From contig JAUXDP010000189.1 in the NCBI GenBank assembly GCA_030618325.1, positions 1-6,247 of the forward strand: 6,247 bases of DNA. The letters are read 5' to 3'. Below the pieces are notes generated by a model that ran no database searches, had not been told where the DNA came from, and saw only the letters and a list, made by a program, of their open reading frames with translations. The position numbers were made by a program, and so were the translations under genes. This document shows positions 5,488 to 6,247 of the stretch, in pieces (position 1 is the first letter of the stretch; every line of letters starts with the position of its first letter). Source of the DNA: Methylococcaceae bacterium (GTDB lineage Bacteria > Pseudomonadota > Gammaproteobacteria > Methylococcales > Methylomonadaceae).

Positions 5488-6124
5488 AACAACTCACATT
5501 GTTGTTGTTGACGATCACCCGATGCTGCGCGAGGGCGTTGCGCTAACATTGGCAGCCGAAGCCGATTTTAAAGTGGTGGGGCAAGGGAAAAGCGCAGATG
5601 AGGCAATCGAACAGGCGGATAAATTTTTACCCGACATAATGTTGCTGGACATCAGTATGCCAGGGGGAGGAATCAATGCTGTTTCCGCTATTTGTCAGCG
5701 TTTTCCAGTTATTAAGTGTATTATGCTGACTGTTTCTGAAAATGAGCAGGATGTGCTTGATGCAATGAAAGCAGGCGCGAAAGGTTATGTGCTTAAAGGT
5801 GTTAGTGGTTCATCACTGGTCAATATTATCAGACGAGTGGAACAAGGTGAAGCCTATGTAACGCCATCATTAGCTGCAACCCTGTTGAAAGAATGGCATC
5901 AAGATGATGCGGACAAACATGGAACAAGTCTATTCGGAGCGCTAACCAAACGCGAAAAACAAATCCTTGAAAAAGTAGCGACCGGACTCAGTAACAAGGA
6001 AATCGCAGACAAACTGTTTTTAAGCGAAAAGACTATCAAGCATTACATGACCAATATCCTGCAGAAATTGCAGGTTCGCAACCGCGTTGAAGCTGCATTG
6101 CTTTTCTACAAAGAAGAAAATTAA
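5480..6124 (+). CDS. NarL/FixJ-family response regulator with LuxR-type DNA-binding domain
   Basis: The 214-residue cytoplasmic regulator is the likely partner of the preceding HisKA_3 kinase. The receiver domain, about 5-122, has the acidic pair Asp11-Asp12 (VVVDDHPMLREG), phosphoacceptor Asp57 (MLLDISMPGG), Thr84 (IMLTVSE) and Lys106 (GYVLKG). A linker follows, then a LuxR/GerE helix-turn-helix at about 152-213: LTKREKQILEKVATGLSNKE, IADKLFLSEKTIKHYMTNIL and QKLQVRNRVEAALL. The length is the usual 210-220 and nothing is missing. The start codon lies within the kinase gene with a good GGAG, so the pair is coupled. Proteins of this class bind DNA as dimers at short inverted heptamers; the palindromes at 3902-3917 and 3989-4004 upstream of the kinase are the obvious candidates, which would mean autoregulation and control of the divergent porin operon. 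The signal and regulon are unknown. Confidence 0.95.
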   Translation: MTETTHIVVVDDHPMLREGVALTLAAEADFKVVGQGKSADEAIEQADKFLPDIMLLDISMPGGGINAVSAICQRFPVIKCIMLTVSENEQDVLDAMKAGAKGYVLKGVSGSSLVNIIRRVEQGEAYVTPSLAATLLKEWHQDDADKHGTSLFGALTKREKQILEKVATGLSNKEIADKLFLSEKTIKHYMTNILQKLQVRNRVEAALLFYKEEN

Positions 6125-6247
6125 AATGGACTGGGTGCTTTTTTTAATTTAAATACTTATGCAGGTTGCCAAAATCAGTGCCAACCTCAAAGTCTACCCT
6201 ACAAACATACTTTTTGAACACTAGAAAAAACTCTCTGCTGAATCCAA
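6125..6247. other. 3' intergenic segment, no gene supported
   Basis: The 123 bp after the response regulator hold an AT-rich imperfect hairpin (AAATTAAAA 6118-6126 with TTTTAATTT 6142-6150) that includes a run of T at 6139-6145. This may aid termination but is not a GC-rich intrinsic terminator. A second inverted repeat, AGGTTG/CAACCT (6163-6168 and 6182-6187), has no T-run after it. No coding signal was seen. Confidence 0.5.

Noticed and set aside
6163..6187. AGGTTG-N13-CAACCT as the terminator of the two-component operon
   Set aside because: The loop is long and no T-run follows; it is listed only as an inverted repeat.

Overview
The window looks like chromosomal DNA of a gammaproteobacterium or close relative. 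The signs are a proteobacterial-type GatB tail, an OprP/OprO-type outer-membrane porin with a signal peptide and a terminal Phe, and a NarL/LuxR-type two-component pair. Base composition is moderately AT-rich judged by eye. No transposase, integrase, tRNA, rRNA or CRISPR array was seen. The genus cannot be fixed from this sequence.

Layout: (1) The 3' end of gatB runs in from the left edge on the + strand and ends at a strong hairpin terminator that should work in both directions. (2) Facing it on the - strand is a likely operon, read right to left: a possible 39-codon leader ORF (3847-3728) whose stop overlaps the next start as ATGA, an OprP-family porin (3731-2382), and after 35 bp a 544-codon gene (2346-712). 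The 544-residue protein has an N-terminal half with the three-helix membrane architecture of Pycsar effectors (DUF5706/PycTM) and a C-terminal half like the DUF3616 beta-propeller family. (3) A spacer of about 190 bp rich in inverted repeats separates this operon from a divergent + strand pair. (4) That pair is a membrane histidine kinase with a Cache-like periplasmic domain and a HisKA_3 core (4039-5487), overlapping by 8 bp a NarL-type response regulator (5480-6124). (5) The last 123 bp hold no gene that I can support.

How the parts may work together (inference): the kinase and regulator probably control their own promoter and perhaps the divergent porin operon, through 7-2-7 palindromes in the shared spacer. 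The porin would admit a solute. The PycTM-DUF3616 protein would place a propeller in the periplasm and a conserved loop in the cytoplasm, joined by three membrane helices. No pyrimidine cyclase is visible, so this is not a canonical Pycsar operon. It may be an orphan or repurposed effector-type membrane domain controlled by a periplasmic sensor, and it is the most interesting object here.
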